From an uncultured Erysipelotrichaceae bacterium (GTDB taxonomy: Bacteria > Bacillota_I > Bacilli_A > Erysipelotrichales > Erysipelotrichaceae): a stretch of DNA of 30,789 nucleotides. The notes beneath the pieces were generated by a model, which was not told the origin of the DNA, searched no databases, and saw only the letters and a program-made list of their open reading frames with translations. The first letter of the stretch is position 1. The number at the start of each line of letters is the position of its first letter. The DNA lies in the NCBI GenBank assembly GCA_937902945.1, contig CALEMD010000063.1, positions 1-30,789 on the forward strand. The letters run 5' to 3'. Shown here in pieces: positions 28,919 through 30,789 of this stretch. Made by a program: the position numbers and the translations under genes.

Positions 28919-30673
28919 TTATGAATCCTCCTCTATAGTGATTTTCACTTGATCATCATCACCGAACAGTTTGCGTATATTTTCCTTGATGTCCGGTTTA
29001 TCTTCTTCTGTGTTCTCTTTTATAGCATATTTTTCGATGACTGCAGCTGGCGGAAGTGTTCCTTCTTCTCTTCTGTGTTTATACAGTTCGCAGACATTCA
29101 CAAAATCTTCATTGGTTATTGCATACGCCATCTTATCTATTTGAAGAGAATTCTTCAGATATGCATAAAGTCCTCTGTTAAAAGTCTCTTCATTGATTGA
29201 ATTTACAACCGCCTTTTCACTGCACTTAAACAGAATTACATCACTGCTGCTAGCGCCTATCGTCACCTGGCTCAGCACAGAAATATATCTGCCGTTTTCA
29301 AAATCAGTCATAGCCAAGCTGCTTACTGAGGCAAGCTTTTCTGTGTCTTTCTTGCGTGTTTCTACATCTCCTGCAACAACAAGACGCAGAATCTGTTCCT
29401 GATCAAATTCCTGAACCTGTTCTTTTTCAGGTTCATCAGATTCCGGCAGCGGAATGTCTTCTGGTACATCCTCAGGTACAGCCTCTTTTTCGTTCACTTC
29501 GATGACAGGCTGTTTCTTCTGCTCTTTCACTTCGCTGACAGGAGGCAGCTGTTTCTTCTGCTCTGCCACTTCTGCAGCAGGACGAACAGAATCATGCTTG
29601 CATATATTCATTATCTGCAGACAGGCAACCTCAAAGTAGTCTGATGCATTTGATACTCTAGTATAGATGTTTGCTGTATCCATCAGCTTTTCTATCATTT
29701 TGAGCATCTGCTCTGCATTAACATGCTTGCATATTTCAGAAGCTTGTTCTTCATTGATCAGTCTCAATGCACTGCGGTCATGTGTGCAGCTGTATATATC
29801 AGCATCTCTGAGAACTGCTGAAACATCCCTTGTAAATCTCTTTAAATCTATGCCGCCTTCTTCATAGCTTCTGATTCTGTTCAGAACTCCTACAGCATTT
29901 TCTGAGAATATATCACTGAGCAGATCCAATTTTTCCTGTGTGTTTGTAAGTCCGTATACTCGGTTGATGTTCTGTTCAGTAATAGTTCCATCACTGTAGG
30001 ATATGCTTTGGTCAAGGATGCTCAAAGCATCGCGCATTCCGCCCTCGGCAAGCTGGGCAATTCTATCCGCTGCTGAATCTTCCAGGATGATATTTTCTTT
30101 AGCTGCTATATCCAGCAGATGCTGCTTGATCAGTTCGGTTCTGACTTTGGAGAAATCAAACCGCTGACAGCGAGACACAATTGTCGGCAGAAGCTTCATT
30201 GGTTCTGTTGTTGCAAGAATAAAGATTACATGCTCTGGAGGTTCTTCCAATGTTTTCAGCAGAGCACTTGCCGCAGAGGAGGTCAGCTGATGAACCTCAT
30301 CTATAATGTACACTTTATACTTGCTCTGCATTGGAACAAGCTGTGCTGAATCAATCAGACTTCGTATGGAATCAATACCCGTTTCATTTGCAGCGTTGAT
30401 TTCAACCACATCCGGGTGAGAGCCTGCAGCTATTGCCTTACAGCTATCACATTCTCCGCAAGGAGCGTGTTCTCTGTCTGTACAGTTCACCGCTTTAGCC
30501 AGCAGTCTGGCCATAGTCGTCTTCCCCGTACCGCGCGGTCCGCAGAACAGATATGCATGACCGACTTTATTCTGCCGAACGGCATTCTGGATAGTTTTAA
30601 CTACATAGTCCTGACCGATAACTTCATCAAACGTTGTCGACCTGTACTTTTGATATAAAGCCTGATATGTCAT
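28919..30673 (-). CDS. dnaX: DNA polymerase III subunits gamma/tau
   Basis: DnaX is the AAA+ motor of the sliding-clamp loader; tau also links polymerases at the fork. The 584-residue protein has the Walker A motif GPRGTGKT (45-52), a zinc module (Cys64, 72, 75, 78), Walker B IIDEVHQ (123-129), sensor 1 ILATTEP and the arginine finger SRC near residue 167. A long acidic linker (about 365-425) contains tandem 13-residue repeats. The C-terminal domain is shorter than in E. coli tau. I saw no A-AAA-AAG slippery site, so a separate gamma form by frameshift is not supported. AAGGAG lies upstream of the ATG. Confidence 0.97.
   Translation of the reverse strand: MTYQALYQKYRSTTFDEVIGQDYVVKTIQNAVRQNKVGHAYLFCGPRGTGKTTMARLLAKAVNCTDREHAPCGECDSCKAIAAGSHPDVVEINAANETGIDSIRSLIDSAQLVPMQSKYKVYIIDEVHQLTSSAASALLKTLEEPPEHVIFILATTEPMKLLPTIVSRCQRFDFSKVRTELIKQHLLDIAAKENIILEDSAADRIAQLAEGGMRDALSILDQSISYSDGTITEQNINRVYGLTNTQEKLDLLSDIFSENAVGVLNRIRSYEEGGIDLKRFTRDVSAVLRDADIYSCTHDRSALRLINEEQASEICKHVNAEQMLKMIEKLMDTANIYTRVSNASDYFEVACLQIMNICKHDSVRPAAEVAEQKKQLPPVSEVKEQKKQPVIEVNEKEAVPEDVPEDIPLPESDEPEKEQVQEFDQEQILRLVVAGDVETRKKDTEKLASVSSLAMTDFENGRYISVLSQVTIGASSSDVILFKCSEKAVVNSINEETFNRGLYAYLKNSLQIDKMAYAITNEDFVNVCELYKHRREEGTLPPAAVIEKYAIKENTEEDKPDIKENIRKLFGDDDQVKITIEEDS
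29509..29572 (-). repeat. Imperfect 39-nt tandem repeat in the dnaX linker
   Basis: Two copies of a 25-base unit (29509-29533 and 29548-29572) differ at two positions and are spaced by 39 bases, or 13 codons. They encode EVAEQKKQLPPV and EVKEQKKQPVI, and a third, weaker echo (EVNEKEAVPED) follows in the protein. The unit lies in the acidic, probably flexible linker of DnaX. Confidence 0.8.
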
Positions 30674-30693
30674 GCGATTTTCTCCTTTGATCT

Positions 30694-30702
30694 ATTATAG
30701 CA
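30694..30702 (-). promoter_or_regulatory. Extended -10 promoter of dnaX
   Basis: On the minus strand TGCTATAAT is a perfect extended -10 element, about 20 nt before the dnaX start. No -35 match is seen at 16-18 nt because a hairpin occupies that space. Confidence 0.6.
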
Positions 30703-30727
30703 AAAAACCGCATATAAATGCAGTTTT
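30702..30727 (-). terminator. Terminator-like hairpin upstream of dnaX
   Basis: AAAACTGCAT (30727-30718) pairs with ATGCGGTTTT (30713-30704), with one G-T pair and a TTAT loop, followed by two more T residues. It would end the transcript of whatever precedes dnaX, and its T-rich arm on the plus strand could also stop converging transcription. Confidence 0.6.
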
Positions 30728-30789
30728 GTTCTTTGCTCGTTAATTTCCAACTTAAAAGCAACACGGGTAGCGTTTACCTGATAATACCT
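30728..30789 (-). other. Unassigned structured sequence at the right edge
   Basis: On the minus strand this stretch contains a hairpin GCTTTTAA / TTAACGAGC (bulged C, loop GTTGGAAA) and a smaller one CAGGTA / TACCCG, then the terminator. It could be the 3' end of an RNA gene or of a coding gene: one frame stays open from the edge to 30670. The signal recognition particle RNA often lies upstream of dnaX, but I see no clear helix-8 signature. Confidence 0.25.

Noticed and set aside
29400..29600. Programmed frameshift making a gamma form of DnaX
   Set aside because: No A-AAA-AAG-type slippery heptamer with a downstream hairpin was seen in the linker region.
30728..30789. SRP RNA upstream of dnaX
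   Set aside because: Position fits, but the GGAA tetraloop and flanking conserved helix-8 bases are not recognisable, and the sequence is cut by the window edge.
1..30789. Mobile element, prophage, CRISPR array or defence island
   Set aside because: No transposase, integrase, terminal inverted repeats, regularly spaced repeats or defence-gene cluster; the gene content is core and tightly packed.

Overview
This window looks like origin-proximal core chromosome of a low-GC Bacillota bacterium. Erysipelotrichia-like is my best guess, from gene order and protein style; no rRNA or marker comparison was possible. Almost every gene is a recognisable housekeeping gene. I found no insertion sequence, integrase, CRISPR array or tRNA, and no convincing new defence or mobile system.

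Left edge (1-560): a short minus-strand ORF that looks like the N-terminal part of a histidine phosphotransfer (Hpt) domain, broken by a likely one-base frameshift. A non-coding stretch follows, probably the promoter and structured leader of the cold-shock gene at 561-761 (+). Back-to-back terminators separate that gene from the convergent minus-strand block.

Left block (893-8088, minus): mnmE, an RDD membrane protein, tatD, rnmV, rsmA and ispE are tightly overlapped and probably form one operon. A terminator and a TATAAT box then lead into glmU-prs. The themes are tRNA, rRNA and 5S maturation, isoprenoid synthesis, and UDP-GlcNAc and PRPP supply.

Plus-strand island (8269-10970): a DbpA-type DEAD-box helicase overlaps a MATE efflux gene by 4 nt. 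It converges on a small membrane protein with a C-terminal soluble domain (10984-11526, minus), and the terminators of the convergent genes interlock.

Right block (11607-30673, minus): 22 consecutive genes whose largest gap is 47 nt. Upstream to downstream they are dnaX-ebfC-recR, fhs, an EVE/PUA-like protein, mnmG, a divergent ThyX-like protein, a GHL10-type lipoprotein, rsmG, noc, parA, parB, atpZ-like, atpI-like and atpBEFHAGDC. A strong terminator closes the run after atpC. Replication and repair, one-carbon metabolism, tRNA modification, chromosome segregation and ATP synthesis may therefore share transcription.

The points most worth a second look are: an ATP synthase c subunit with two carboxylates plus a Na+-type ligand pattern; a Noc without its N-terminal membrane-binding helix, with a near-consensus Noc-binding site nearby; the ThyX-like and EVE-like genes of unproven function; a DEAD-box helicase whose motif VI lacks its second arginine; and the absence of a visible transcription break between parB and the ATP synthase operon.
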